A stretch of DNA of 64,000 bases from Fulvia fulva (taxonomy: Eukaryota > Ascomycota > Dothideomycetes > Mycosphaerellales > Mycosphaerellaceae). Under the pieces are notes generated by a model. That model searched no databases and was not told where the DNA came from. It saw only the letters and a list, made by a program, of their open reading frames with translations. This document shows, piece by piece, positions 33,936 to 44,899 of this stretch; the stretch's first letter is position 1, and every line of letters starts with the position of its first letter. A program made the position numbers and the translations under genes. The stretch covers positions 9,982,001 through 10,046,000 of the forward strand of contig NC_063012.1 in assembly GCF_020509005.1 (NCBI RefSeq), given 5' to 3'.

Positions 33936-36477
33936 TAACTAGTAGACATGAAAAGGAGAATATAAGACATAACGAAGAGGTACTACTAGCAAAGCCACCC
34001 GAAGGGCTTAAGCTGTTATTATATATTCTTAGAATAGTAGAAATAGAATATAACCCTATTATCGGCTTATACCTCGTAATACTAGGGATAGCTAATAGGC
34101 AAAATGCATTTACTTTCCTTAATAACGGTACTAATTCTAAGTATATCGACTTCTCCTATACGTAAAAACATAATCTGCCCTTAATCAAGCTTAATAACCT
34201 ACTAGTCCTTAGGTTAGCAAACGGCTCGATAGCCGCGGAAATAATAGAATACTGTATAAGTCTAGAACTTATACTCGGTAATAGTTATAAGGAGACCAGA
34301 ACCTTCTATGTCACACATCTAGAGTATAACATTGTGCTAGGCAGGCCCTAGTATAATAAACACTAGCTAGGTATCCACTTTACGTTAGGTACTATAACCC
34401 TCGACTCGGAGCACTATAAGGAGTATTACCTATAGGATAGCGAGCTAGTCTAGGTATAGAGTTTTAACGATAAGTAGGAACCGGTAATTACTAAGTAGAC
34501 CTTCGAACCTGCCCTAAAGACCCGACTAGCGTATTAAGCCACTATCGAAGAAGACAACAATAGAGATTTTGTCTAGACTATAACCTTTAATATAATTATA
34601 AAGGAACGCCCGCGAACCGCTAAACTATTATTCGAAAAGAAACTAGCTACGCCGATACTACCGGATGTCGATATCTAGGAAGTTAGCGCGGAGGCAATTA
34701 AGAAGATAGCAAGGCGGAAAGGAGTAGAGGTATATATAATGTTTATCTTTAATAGGAACGAGCTATAGTAACCTAGCGATATACGTACTATAGACCTACT
34801 CACTACCTACGCTATAAGCGCCCGTAATATACGTAATGTAGCGATATGCTCGCCTAATACCGGCTATAGGATACTTTCTAATAATAAGACTATCGAGCGA
34901 CTTGATATACGTATAGCGGCGTTCGTACTAGTAGCGCAACGCGTTAGTCCGACTCTCTCTGCCTACAAGATATATATACAAGCCGATATAGACAAATTTA
35001 TACGTAAGAAGGAGGAGACTATCGATCTAAAGGACTACCTTCTCTCTATATATTACGAATTCGCATATTGCTTCTCTAAACAAGATACGAAGGAGCTTCT
35101 ACTACATAGGCCTAGTATTGACTACGAGATCAAGCTAAAGCTAGGAACTACACCGCCTTTTAGTAGGCCCTACCGGATATTAAACTAGGAGGACGAAGTC
35201 ATCGCGTACTAGGTCTAAGAGTAGTTAGCCTAGAAGGGCATTTGTAGATACGAAGGTAGAGTAGATACTTTATTACCCGTACTTATTATTAAGAAACTAG
35301 GAGGTAGATTAAGAGTCTATATTAACTATAGACAAGTTAACGAACGTACGATCAAGTCTAGGTATCCTATACCCTTAGTATAAGACACACTCAATCGTAT
35401 TACTAGTAAGAAGTACTTTACTAAGCTAGATATTATTACCGCTTTCAATTGTATTAGAATAGCAGAGGGCTCCGAATGGCTGACCGTATTTATAACACGA
35501 TATAGACAGTTTAAATGCCTAGTAATACTATTCGCGTTATACAATGCCCCTAGTACTTTCTAGTCTTATATTAACAACATACTACGAGAGTTCCTTAACG
35601 ACTTTGCGTCGGTATACCTAGATAATATACTTATCTTTAGCGATACTCTTAAGGAGTATATAGAGTATATTAAGAAGGTACTTCGTAAATGTAGTAAAGC
35701 CGGCCTATAACTCGACATTACTAAATGTAAGTTTTTTACCTAATCTACTAAATACCTAGGCCTTATTATTAGTAAGGACGGAGTCTTAATAGACCTAGCT
35801 AAGGTATAAGCTATAAGGGAATAGGGAATACTAGTAAATGTGAAAGATGTCCTTACGTTTAATAGGTTCTCCGGGTTCTTTCTACGCTTTATTAAGGACT
35901 ATAGTAAGATAGTATTACCTATAGTAAAGCTGACTAAGAAGGACTGCCCTTAGTAACAGACAGAGGAATGTTAGAAGGCATTCGACGGACTAAAGTAAGC
36001 TTTTACCGATACTAAAGGCACTATATTAGCGATGTTTGTCCTAGGACGTAGAACAGTACTTAAAACGGATACGAGTGACTTTATTACGGCTACGGTCCTA
36101 TTACAATACGACAAGGACAACATCCTAAGGCCAATCGTATACCTGTCTAAGAAGATAAGCTAGTAGGAGTATAATTACGACATTTATAATAAGGAACTAC
36201 TTGCTATCGTTAAAGCATTTAAAGAGTAGAAGCCCGAACTTATAGCTAGCGATATTAACGAACTAGACTTTAAGAACTTTACTAATCTAAGCGGCTACCT
36301 AGTACTAGTATATAGCGACTATAAGAACTTCGAATACTTTATAACCTCTAAGTAACTAAACAGACGACAAGCAAGATAGGCCGAGTTCCTCTTATAATTC
36401 TTCTTCAAGATTATATATTATCTAGGTATTTAAGGAGCTAAACTAGATAGCCTTACTAGACGTTTATAGGACGCAAT
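33936..36477 (+). pseudogene. Ty3-C pol: protease, RT, RNase H
   Basis: Protease remnants: EYNIVLGRP near 34320-34350. RT: LPVLIIKKLGGRLRVYINYRQVNERTIKSRYPIPLV near 35270-35380 (split here only for reading), KYFTKLDIITAFNCIRIAEGSEW near 35411-35478 and [12 protein letters not shown] near 35609-35644. RNase [18 protein letters not shown] near 36173-36223. The RT box is YLDN rather than YLDD, as also in Ty3-D, -E and -G, so this may be the family's normal form rather than damage. The frame is cut by LINE-4 at 36492 within the region between RNase H and integrase. Confidence 0.8.
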
Positions 36478-36492
36478 TCTATATAACAAAGT

Positions 36493-37570
36493 GGTCGACG
36501 ACGAGAATCACCTGTACGTGGTGTCGGCTACGAACCTCTCGTCTAGCTACGAGAGAGCCAAGTATTCTCACGCTGGAGCGTCGTGGGCGCGACGGGCGCG
36601 TAGCGTAGGCGAAGCCGCGGCGAACAGAGGACTACCAGCAAAACGGGTATGAAAACCATCCGACGAGCGTGTACTCGTGTCGGGAGCGAGTCCCTCTTCT
36701 TTCTACGTGTAAGAAGGGCGCGGAACCGTGGCCTATACGCTCGACAGGACACCTCTGGTATGAGTGCAGAATTTTCACCTCCGGAGACCGCAAACCGAGC
36801 GGGCTAAGCGACGAACATTGGACGAGCGGACTACAGAACAACAACTGAGCGGACTATGCAACGGCGTCGAGCGGACTACGAAACAATCTGGTGTTTGCCA
36901 GCGGGCAATGCGGTGGGTAGGTGGACACGCGACGAAGCCTGTAAGGGCCTGTTGAACACCCGGTATGGGAACGAGGGTTTTGCCTGAGGCACTGCCTGTC
37001 CCGCTACACAACGCACCTAGTCTGACATGGTAGATTGCGACGAGGAAAAGACGATAGCCTAAGCAAGGAAAAGACGGCTGTTAGGACGGGGAAAAGACGT
37101 ACAATGCAAGTGGATTAGTTCTGTGATCGGGGAGGATCGAGGGCAGGGTGATAAGGAACTTCATATTGGTTAGTAGGTGGAAACGCAAGGAGTACGCTGC
37201 CCGGCGTGGTGTGTGCCCCGAGCAAACCTGCGAGGCATGGACGGCCGCTTTCTAGAGATAGGCTGCGGTAACGCGAAGGGCGTCAAAACCTGGGGCGTGG
37301 TGTACACTGGCAGCGACGGCTGACACTGTCTGTACAGCCCGAGAGGACGGATGCGCATGTCGGTCAATAGAGAGCACTAAAGGGCTTAGGCCTATGGAGG
37401 TGGATATTGGCTTAAGGAGCAAACAGGGAGGGAGGGCGTAGAGGGAAGCTTTTGCTCCGGGCTAACCTCTCGAAACGAGGCTACACGGTGGTGCTAGATG
37501 AGTGGGAAAGCGCGGTTAAGACTTGTCACCTTATCTCGTAGCTAGCTTGCTAAATACGATTCCTTCCTTG
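36493..37570 (+). repeat. Shared leader, copy 3 (LINE-4), least mutated copy
   Basis: A 1,078-bp leader, start ggtcgacgacgagaatcacc, end gattccttccttg. No frame longer than about 80 codons and none conserved in the other copies, so I read it as non-coding. It contains a perfect stem, ctctcgt(ctagct)acgagag, at 36536-36555 and a small hairpin ctcg-aaa-cgag near 37467-37478. No RT-like or LTR-like sequence. Origin unknown; by position and size it parallels the WEIRD leader of the Magnaporthe MINE element. Confidence 0.93.
36536..36555 (+). other. Perfect 7-bp stem near the 5' end of the leader
   Basis: ctctcgt pairs with acgagag around a 6-base loop, ctagct. Intact in LINE-4 and LINE-5; changed on the 3' arm in LINE-2 and LINE-3. 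It may be an RNA structure in the leader transcript, but the change in two copies argues against an essential role there. Confidence 0.5.
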
Positions 37571-37571
37571 C

Positions 37572-39182
37572 CTCTGGCACTACGGCAGGAACCGAGCGGC
37601 GTCCTTACTATCCCTCGACATCGCAGGGGCCTTCGACAACGTCTCACACCAAAGGCTAATACATATCCTACAGCAGAAAGGCATCCCCCAGTGGGCAACG
37701 TCGTTCGTCTTCTCCTTTCTCCAGGAACGGACGACATACCTAGTCCTAGGAAGGTACACGTCCGACCCGGTGAAGGCAGAGACTGGAATACCTCAGGGAT
37801 CTACTCTCTCCCCTATCCTGTTTCTGATATTTATGTCGGATCTAATCCCCCTACTCACCTCTCCGCAAACCTCAGCATCGGGGTTCGTAGACGATACAAA
37901 CATCCTAGCCTGGTCAGACTCGACAGAAGAGAACTGTCGCCTCCTTGAAGATAGGCACAAGAAATGCGAGGAGTGGGCAAAGAAGCATGGTGCCCGGTTC
38001 GCCCCTGAAAAGTACCAACTTATACACTTCAGTAAAGCGAGAACACACCATAATATGAAGGCGGCGGTAAGAATCCAAGGCTACGAGACCAAGCCATCAG
38101 CGGAGCTACGAGTACTAGGGATCTGGCTCGACCCGAAGCTAAGCTGGAATGTACAGATTAAGAAAGCCCAGAGTCGAGCGCAAGTCAATGAAGCCTCGAT
38201 AAAGAGGCTTACGGCATCTACATGGGGAGCAACATTCGACAAGGCAAGAGTAATGTATAAGGCGATCGTCAGACCAGCTATGTTGTACGGGGCACAGATT
38301 TGGGGAACAGGAGGCGCAGGCAAGCCGATCCCGAAACGGATAGAGCAACCCCTAAACAGGACACAGGCAGGCAACCTACGTAGGGTACTAGGCGCATACA
38401 AGACAACGTCAACAAGCACGGTAGAAATGGAGACAGGAATACCACCAATCGGCCAGTACATCCGGGGAATGAGAATTCAATACGCGGCAAAGACGACAGG
38501 TTACCTAGCACAAACCACGATCCAGGAGGCAAAGAATAAGATAGAAAGCCGCTACCGGAGAGGGGCAGGATATAGGACAAGCCAAAAAGAGGATGACCTT
38601 ACGACCTTTACGGCCGTACAGACAAGCACCGAATGGCTAGCACGAAAGGAGGAGGAGCGTAGGACTCGCCAGGCCGGCGGGAGCAAGGCTAAGACCCAAA
38701 ACCTAGCGGAACAGATAGCGAGCTGCCTATGGGAGCAGGACTGGAAAAGGAAGCCCCCTAAGACAACAGGCCCGATAGCGCTCCGAGCCTTCCAGAGACA
38801 CAATTACCAGCTATATAGGGACCTGACAAGGGCCGAAGCAAGCATAGCGATCCAAATCAGGTCCGAACACATTGGATTAAGGGCCTACCTGTTCAGAAGA
38901 CGCGCACTAGACATCTATAGCCCAGCCTGCCAGTGTGGCTACCCATCGCAAAACCCAGAACATATGCTACTACGATGCCCGCAGTGGGCGAGAGGCAGGG
39001 GAAATTGGAGGCACCAAGCGGGAAGGAGAGACTACAAGTCAATTATTAGGGACAAAGGCAACATTCGCCGAATCTCTCGGTGGATACTACAGCAGGGATA
39101 CCTCCAGCAGTTTAGCCTCGCGAGCGAGACGGAGGAGTGGATAGACAAGAGGCGGAAGCGAGGGGGGTTGCAGATAGGGTAG
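37572..39182 (+). CDS. LINE-4 ORF2 fragment: reverse transcriptase, open but lacking a start
   Basis: An open frame of about 536 codons begins at the leader junction. The nearest in-frame stop upstream is TAA at 37551, inside the leader. No native start is present: the body is 5'-truncated. Seen: SLDIAGAFDNVSHQRL near 37608-37655, GIPQGSTLSPILFLIFM near 37785-37835 and GFVDDTNILAWS near 37881-37917, with both catalytic aspartates kept. A C-terminal motif CQCGYPSQNPEHMLLRC lies near 38929-38980, typical of Tad-type LINEs. The thumb and C-terminal part are complete. The RT fingers and endonuclease are missing, so the product cannot be a full RT. The leader frame that enters the junction is not the RT frame. 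Confidence 0.85.
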   Translation, partial: LWHYGRNRAASLLSLDIAGAFDNVSHQRLIHILQQKGIPQWATSFVFSFLQERTTYLVLGRYTSDPVKAETGIPQGSTLSPILFLIFMSDLIPLLTSPQTSASGFVDDTNILAWSDSTEENCRLLEDRHKKCEEWAKKHGARFAPEKYQLIHFSKARTHHNMKAAVRIQGYETKPSAELRVLGIWLDPKLSWNVQIKKAQSRAQVNEASIKRLTASTWGATFDKARVMYKAIVRPAMLYGAQIWGTGGAGKPIPKRIEQPLNRTQAGNLRRVLGAYKTTSTSTVEMETGIPPIGQYIRGMRIQYAAKTTGYLAQTTIQEAKNKIESRYRRGAGYRTSQKEDDLTTFTAVQTSTEWLARKEEERRTRQAGGSKAKTQNLAEQIASCLWEQDWKRKPPKTTGPIALRAFQRHNYQLYRDLTRAEASIAIQIRSEHIGLRAYLFRRRALDIYSPACQCGYPSQNPEHMLLRCPQWARGRGNWRHQAGRRDYKSIIRDKGNIRRISRWILQQGYLQQFSLASETEEWIDKRRKRGGLQIG

Positions 39183-39389
39183 TCATCAGGGCAGGCCCAT
39201 GACACTAGCGTACCCCTAACAAGGGAAATTTAAGACGACAACGAGGAGGAAAAGACAGGCGGGAAGGAGGAGGGGTTTTCACCAACACGGTTTCCCCTCT
39301 ATATATACAAAAACAAGATAGCATAGCTGCATAGGCCAAAGGGCACTACAACAGCTTAATGAAATATCTATCTATCTATATAACAAAGT

Positions 39390-41464
39390 AGATCCGCGGT
39401 ACGTATAGTAGGATTGTATACTACTTAAACTAGAACACTTCTTATCTATTAGCGCTAGCTAAATCCTACGGCTAAGCGTATCCGAAGTCGAAGGAGTAGT
39501 AATAGACGAAGCGCTATTAGCCGACATTAGTAAGCTATACGAATAGGACGATATAATCGAAGCTACGACCTAGTTAGTAGTAGGCGGACCTGTTAAACTG
39601 CTATAAAAGAATAAGATTGACGATAAGTACGCGATACTAGTCCATAGAATGATCTATATTAAGAATAGATATAGCGGTTATAGTCTCTTTATCCTACCTA
39701 CCGAAGATAAGGGAAACACTATACGTATACGTATTATTAAGGCCTTCTATAATATACCTACTATAGGACACCCCGGTAAGACAACTACGAGCCGGTTAGT
39801 GTTACGTTACTATATATAGCTACGAATGATACGGTTTATTAGATCTTTCGTACGAGTATACCGTATATACCGTAATAGCCGTAGTATTAACGAACCTTAA
39901 TATAGACTACTTGCTCTACTACTAGTCCTATTCGACACGTAGGACGACGTTACCTTAGACTTCGTTATTAAGCTACTAAGGGCCAAGTATATAGCAGATA
40001 GTCAGTAATATAAGAACGTACTTATAGTTATAGACCGTTTAGGTAAGGAGCGGCATTATATTCTAGTATTAGAAATGATAGCGGAGTATATCGTATATAT
40101 CTACGTAAAGTATATCTTCTCTCGACATAGTCTACTAAAGACAATCACGTCGAATCGTAGTCCTTAATAGGTATTAGCCTTCTAGGGACGCCTCTACGAG
40201 TTGCTATAAATTAAGCGTAAGATCTTAACCGGCTATTACCCTAAGACTAATAGTAAAAGCGAGAATACTAATAAGATAATAGAACAGTACCTACGTACGT
40301 TCACTAGTTACGCTTAGGATAACTAGCTAGATTAGCTCCTACTTATAGAGTTTACTACAAACGACTACGTCTCCGAAACGACTAGCGTAAGTCCTTTTAT
40401 AGCAAATACTAGTAAGAACCTACGTTATATAGATACTGAACTTAATCTCCCTATATAACTACTTCCGTATAAATAGCGATTAGACGTAGAGTCTATAAAT
40501 ACATTCGTATAACGTATAATAGACCTTAGATATAAGCTACGAGACTCTATAGTAATAGTATAAGCATTATAAGCTAAATATACTAATAAGTATAGAACGA
40601 TTATACTACGGTACGAAGTCGGAGATCTAGTACACCTTAGTATACGTAACTAGCGTACTAAGCGCCTATTAAAGAAGCTTAATTACCGCTATACTAGACT
40701 ATACGTAGTTACTAAGGTGCTACTATACGACACGTACCGTCTAGACCTCCCTTAATCCCTAAGTAACCTCTATAACGGCTTTTACGCTAACTTACTAATG
40801 TCTATATACGTACTAATACTAGGACAAGTATAGCTACCTCCGGCCCCGATCGAGGTAGAAGATAATAACGGAGATATAAATACGTATTAGCTTCTAGATA
40901 TAGTGCTTAACGTAAAGAGCACATTGCCGCTAGGCCTAGCGCTACGCGGTAGGAGGAAGGAACGAAGGTATAAATACCTTATATAATAGGTAGGTTATAG
41001 TAAGCCTACCTAGGAGCCCGCTAAGGAGTTAATAGATACTACTACCGCCTCTATCGCGGACTTCTACTATAACTATCCTACGAAGGACAGGCTAGTCAAC
41101 TTCACGCCGCTACTAGGGTAGATTCCTAATAAGGATTTACCTAAAGACGTTATAATCGGTAAAGTAATAAACGCTTTAGCCGTAAACGCTTCGTTAATAG
41201 TTACGTCTAACCCGGTAACTATAGGTAGGCTACGTAAGTTATTCGCGTAGGTGCCTATAGCTCTTCCGGTAGTTACGTATTACGAACCTAATACTAGTAC
41301 TTATAATAGCCCGTAGGCGGCTACTTTAAGAAAGATGACCGTTAGTAGGTAAGTACCGGATATACGTTAATATAGTATAGAGGATAATATAGAGGATAAC
41401 GCCGCGTTTATAGCGGCTATACTACGAGCTTAAGGGACTAAGCGCGATTTTAAAGGGGGGGTAG
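39390..41464 (+). pseudogene. Ty3-C pol C-terminus: integrase and chromodomain
   Basis: Continues Ty3-C after LINE-4. The integrase zinc region starts with GHPGKTTTSRLVL at about 39762-39800. The catalytic core includes VTLDFVIKLL near 39948-39980 and LIVIDRLGKERHYI near 40020-40065. The chromodomain lies at about 40960-41080: YKYLI, two stops, VGYSKPT, stop, EPAKELID, then ADFYY. It ends at the polypurine tract before the 3' LTR. RIP stops are frequent. Confidence 0.8.
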
Positions 41465-41625
41465 TGTTACGGCCCTAGGCCTAGCGAATGTCTAGCTAGT
41501 ACGTAGGTTACGTAACCGCGCGTACTAGCGTAGTACCTCGGCTTATATATAGCCTTAGCGTACCTCGCGCTCCTCTTTCCTACGTACCTAGCTACTTTAT
41601 ATCAAAACGACTATAAACCGTTATA
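41465..41625 (+). repeat. Ty3-C 3' LTR
   Basis: 161 bp, tgttacggcc to ccgttata. The palindrome of the 5' LTR is here ggttacgtaacc (41506-41517), that is, CA has become TA on both strands. Confidence 0.93.
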
Positions 41626-41630
41626 CTAGT

Positions 41631-42447
41631 ATCGTCTACTCCCGCCGGTATATCCTAAGAGCGACGGGTAAGACTATCTAGTTTCGTTCCTTAGGCGCCC
41701 GGGCGATAGGTAATCTTAAAGTTAAACTAGGATAGGAACTTAGCCTAGCGTACCTAGCGCCGGTTAAGCTACTTAGTAGTTATAAAGTACTTAAGATTAC
41801 GGTAATCGGTAAGTACCTAAACTAGTTTATTGTCTATAGCGCCGATAAGTTCTAGCTACTATTCCTCGTACGCCTTAACGATAGCTAGTAGCTCTTTATC
41901 GTAAATGTCGTAGTTATATTCTTATAGACTAAGCTTCTTCGAGTAGAACGCTACGGGTCTAAGGACGCCGTTAATTATCTATAATAGTACCCCTATATTA
42001 ACCTAGTCGCTAGAGTCTATTTCTACCTAAATCTACTCGCCTAGTTAATAATAGGCTAGTATACCTACTTGGCTAAAGCGCTACTTAAGTTTCTTAAAGG
42101 CTATATCGTACTATTAGGTCTATACGAATGTTAGTTTCTTAACTACCTTACCGTCGACTTTACTCTTTTTACCTATCTTCGTAAGATCTATAAGGTACGC
42201 GGTTACTTTAGAGAAGGCGTAGATAAACTTCCTATAGAACCTAGTAAAGCTAAGGAACGTAAGAACGTCCTTAACGTTACGAGGTACCTCCTAGCTTATA
42301 ATAGCTTCAATCTTTATAGGGTCTATCTTAACGCCCTCCGTCGTAATAATAAGGCCTAGGTATTTAATCCGTTTGACGTAGAATTCGTACTTGTCGATAT
42401 CTACTAGTAGCCCTATATTCCGTAGTCTATATAGGACCTTTCGTACG
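41631..42447 (-). pseudogene. Ty3-E pol: late RT and RNase H
   Basis: Minus-strand part of Ty3-E between Ty3-C and Ty3-G. RT end: GLLVDIDKYEFYVKRIKYLG near 42345-42410. RNase [20 protein letters not shown] near 41860-41920. It joins to 49757-49787 and then 52687 once Ty3-G and LINE-5 are removed, and to 31549 once Ty3-C is removed. Confidence 0.8.
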
Positions 42448-42631
42448 TGTTACGGGTAGCCCGTAACCCCTTACTATAGCTACGTCGGCCCGGCTAAACT
42501 ACGGACCTTCCGTATCGGGTTAGCGCGGCTTAGCTTTACTTTATAACTTCGCCGCGCCTCGCGCTCCTCTTTCGTAGCTTCGTAGAACAATAACTATCTC
42601 TCTCGGACCCTATAGTACGCGCGCCCTTATA
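42448..42631 (+). repeat. Ty3-G 5' LTR
   Basis: Starts TGTTACGGG with TG preserved, while the 3' LTR has TATTACGGG. Ends cccttata. The next bases, gtttgttctacc, would hold the primer binding site, but I cannot match them to a tRNA by eye. Confidence 0.9.
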
Positions 42632-42649
42632 GTTTGTTCTACCTCCCTA

Positions 42650-44880
42650 CCTAGATTACGGATTGAGGTAAGGGACGCGTAATAATAGGAACAGACTTAT
42701 AGAACTAAAGAACACGCGACTACGAGCGTATAGTAGAATACGGTAAGGCGCCGAGTACGTAGATACCTAGAGAAGTTAACGCTATAAAGACCTTAGCGAT
42801 AGCGATAGTTCGCGTTAATACCGACACTATAACGAGTTAGTAGGACTTATAGACCTAGAACGGTATACTACTACCGGTAAAGCCTTTAGGTAAGCGTATA
42901 TCTCTTTTCCTAGATCTCTTATCTTTTCTATAGTCCTAGACTTAAGATAACGACCGGCGTATTACGATTAATACCGGCGTCGCTCTTTAGTAGGAGTTAG
43001 ATATAGTATAGGAGAAGGTACTCGATAGGGAATAGAGAGGCGCTATTAACTTTATAGAACTCTACGAGCTAAAGGAGTACTAGGAGAAGGGTAGCAACGA
43101 TATACTACCTATTTACTACTCCCTCGATAAAGCCGAACATATCGCCGCTAGCGATTTCTAGAACGTCGACGCAAACGACCTCGCCGAGTTAGTCCGAGAC
43201 TATCCTAAGACTTTATACGACTTTATCCTACGAGGGTTTAATACCGCTTAGACCGCTACCGAGTAAGTCGACGTCTTATAACGTATAAACGCCCTCTAGA
43301 ACGACTAGTACCGTAACCTCTACGCCGAATACGACCGTATCTATTAGATACTTAGAACCGAGAAGTCCGTATTATAGAAGATAGTATAGGATCTTAAGAA
43401 CGTACTAGACCTAGCTAAGATAAAGGAGGTATAGGACAAGTATAAGCAAGCTAATAATCTATATAAACAATTTTACGATCTTAGTAAAAAGGAGAAGAAG
43501 AAGGTATAAGAGGCTAAGAAGAAGGCATAAGATACTAAGAGCATAAACTCGGCGTTATAGAAGGAGATCGATAACTTAAAGACTCGACACTAAGCTATAG
43601 AGGATAATACTACTAACGGTAATAGGCGTCGAGGCCGTAGTCCGTTACGCTCGCGCTCTTACCCGCGAGAGACCTCCCTCGAGAAGCTTTAGTGTATATA
43701 TCGTAAAGCCGCTACCGGGGGCGGTAGGGGTAGTAGTAGAGACGACGATAATAATGACGGCCTAGGCCGTAGCGATAAGGACAAGGATCGAGGCCGCGAT
43801 AATCGCCGCCGTAACGAGCGCTAAGAGACGGTACGTACTAGAGGAGGACGTACTAATCGTATATAGATACCGCTAGTAGACCTCGCCGAGCGTCTTATTA
43901 ATATCGACCGTACCTTAGAGCGTAGTATAGAGATCGGTAAGGGAGTACTAGATCCTAAGAAGTTTAAGAACGATACCGACCTATCTTTCGATAGTTAGTA
44001 TACGAGTATCCTACTAAAGCTTATAGTAGCGACCTTCCGTACCGAGTAGGATACCCTCCGCTTCCTATATAGATAGACTAATAGTAAAGTCTAGACTACT
44101 ATTAAGCTACGTATCCCTATCCTAGGACATTAGTTATATAACGAGTTTAGTACCGGCGAGGAGCTACTAGACTATATAACTCGATAGTACGGTACCCGGA
44201 ACGAAGCTATAAAGGCTATAGTCGATATTATAACCTATAAGTAGTAGTAGAAGGAATCCTTTATCGCATTCTTTATACGTTACTCGAAGTTACGTACCTA
44301 GATAGACTAGGGGGATGATACCGAGCTAATACTTTTCCGTAACCGCCTAAACCGTAAGTACTTCGTTAAGATATTCGGCGACCGAGAGGTTAACCGTCGC
44401 CTAGATAGTATATATAATATTATTAAGGAGTATACCGAGTTAGACGAGACCTTCTACGAGACCGAGTAGCTATACCCTTAGTAGGATAATAACCGCCCTC
44501 GTAGTAGCGGCGGAGGAGGTAACTAGAACCTAGGCCCTACTAGTAACGTAATAACTACTATAGCTACCGTAGCTAGCGCGACCGGCGCGATCGTATAGCG
44601 CCTACTATAGTACTTAGGTATTAAGAAGAAGGAAGACTTACTAGTACACCTTTAGAATCTACTACCGCTTAACCACGAGGGTCGTAAAGATCTAAAGAAA
44701 TAGGGTAAGTACTTCCGTTACCGTACCGGACTATATATTACTAGTAACCCCGAGTACGAGATATACGGCTACGACGGCGACTACCGCCTACCTCGACTAC
44801 GTAACGCGACTCCGAACTTAAGCGCCCTTACTACCGAGTAGGGAAATACCGGGGCCACTACCTAAGTGTAGTAGATAGTA
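42650..44880 (+). pseudogene. Ty3-G gag
   Basis: A long coding remnant: a helical, coiled-coil-like region at about 43380-43600 (repeated Lys/Glu/Asp), an Arg/Gly/Asp-rich linker at about 43620-43860, a capsid-like region at 43900-44480, then a Gly/Ser-rich stretch. A damaged zinc knuckle near 44703-44745 reads YFRYRTGLYITS where CxxC...H...C is expected. RIP stops throughout. Overall layout matches gag of Ty3-C and Ty3-D. Confidence 0.72.
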
Positions 44881-44899
44881 GTTAGAACAAGAATTAGAA

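Larger units (their letters stand above)
36493..39374 (+). mobile_element. LINE-4: young composite element (leader plus RT body), almost free of RIP
   Basis: A 2.88-kb insert in Ty3-C. The target duplication tctatataacaaagt lies at 36478-36492 and 39375-39389, overlapping the tail. The (ATCT)n tail lies at 39366-39379. CA and TG are frequent across the whole element, in sharp contrast to the flanking Ty3-C, so it arrived after the last strong round of RIP. The body carries one open frame to a stop at 39182. There is no endonuclease, so it depended on a helper. It is the best reference copy for the leader and for this LINE family. Confidence 0.95.
31555..41625 (+). mobile_element. Ty3-C: chromovirus carrying LINE-4
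   Basis: A Ty3/Gypsy element with two 161-bp LTRs (31555-31715 and 41465-41625). The 5-bp target duplication ctagt lies at 31550-31554 and 41626-41630. A polypurine tract lies at 41451-41461. Removing LINE-4 and its target duplication leaves about 7.17 kb. The order gag, protease, RT, RNase H, (LINE-4), integrase, chromodomain is that of chromoviruses. The 3' LTR has more RIP changes than the 5' LTR. Inserted in Ty3-E in the opposite direction. Confidence 0.93.

Noticed and set aside
37523..37948. 141-codon plus-strand frame spanning the LINE-4 leader junction
   Set aside because: It is the leader frame continuing in the wrong frame through RT motif A; the RT motifs are in another frame.
38081..38803. 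Several minus-strand frames of 69-126 codons opposite the LINE-4 RT (similar ones opposite LINE-5 and LINE-6)
   Set aside because: They are antisense shadows of the RT: the same frames recur opposite every copy and show no domain.
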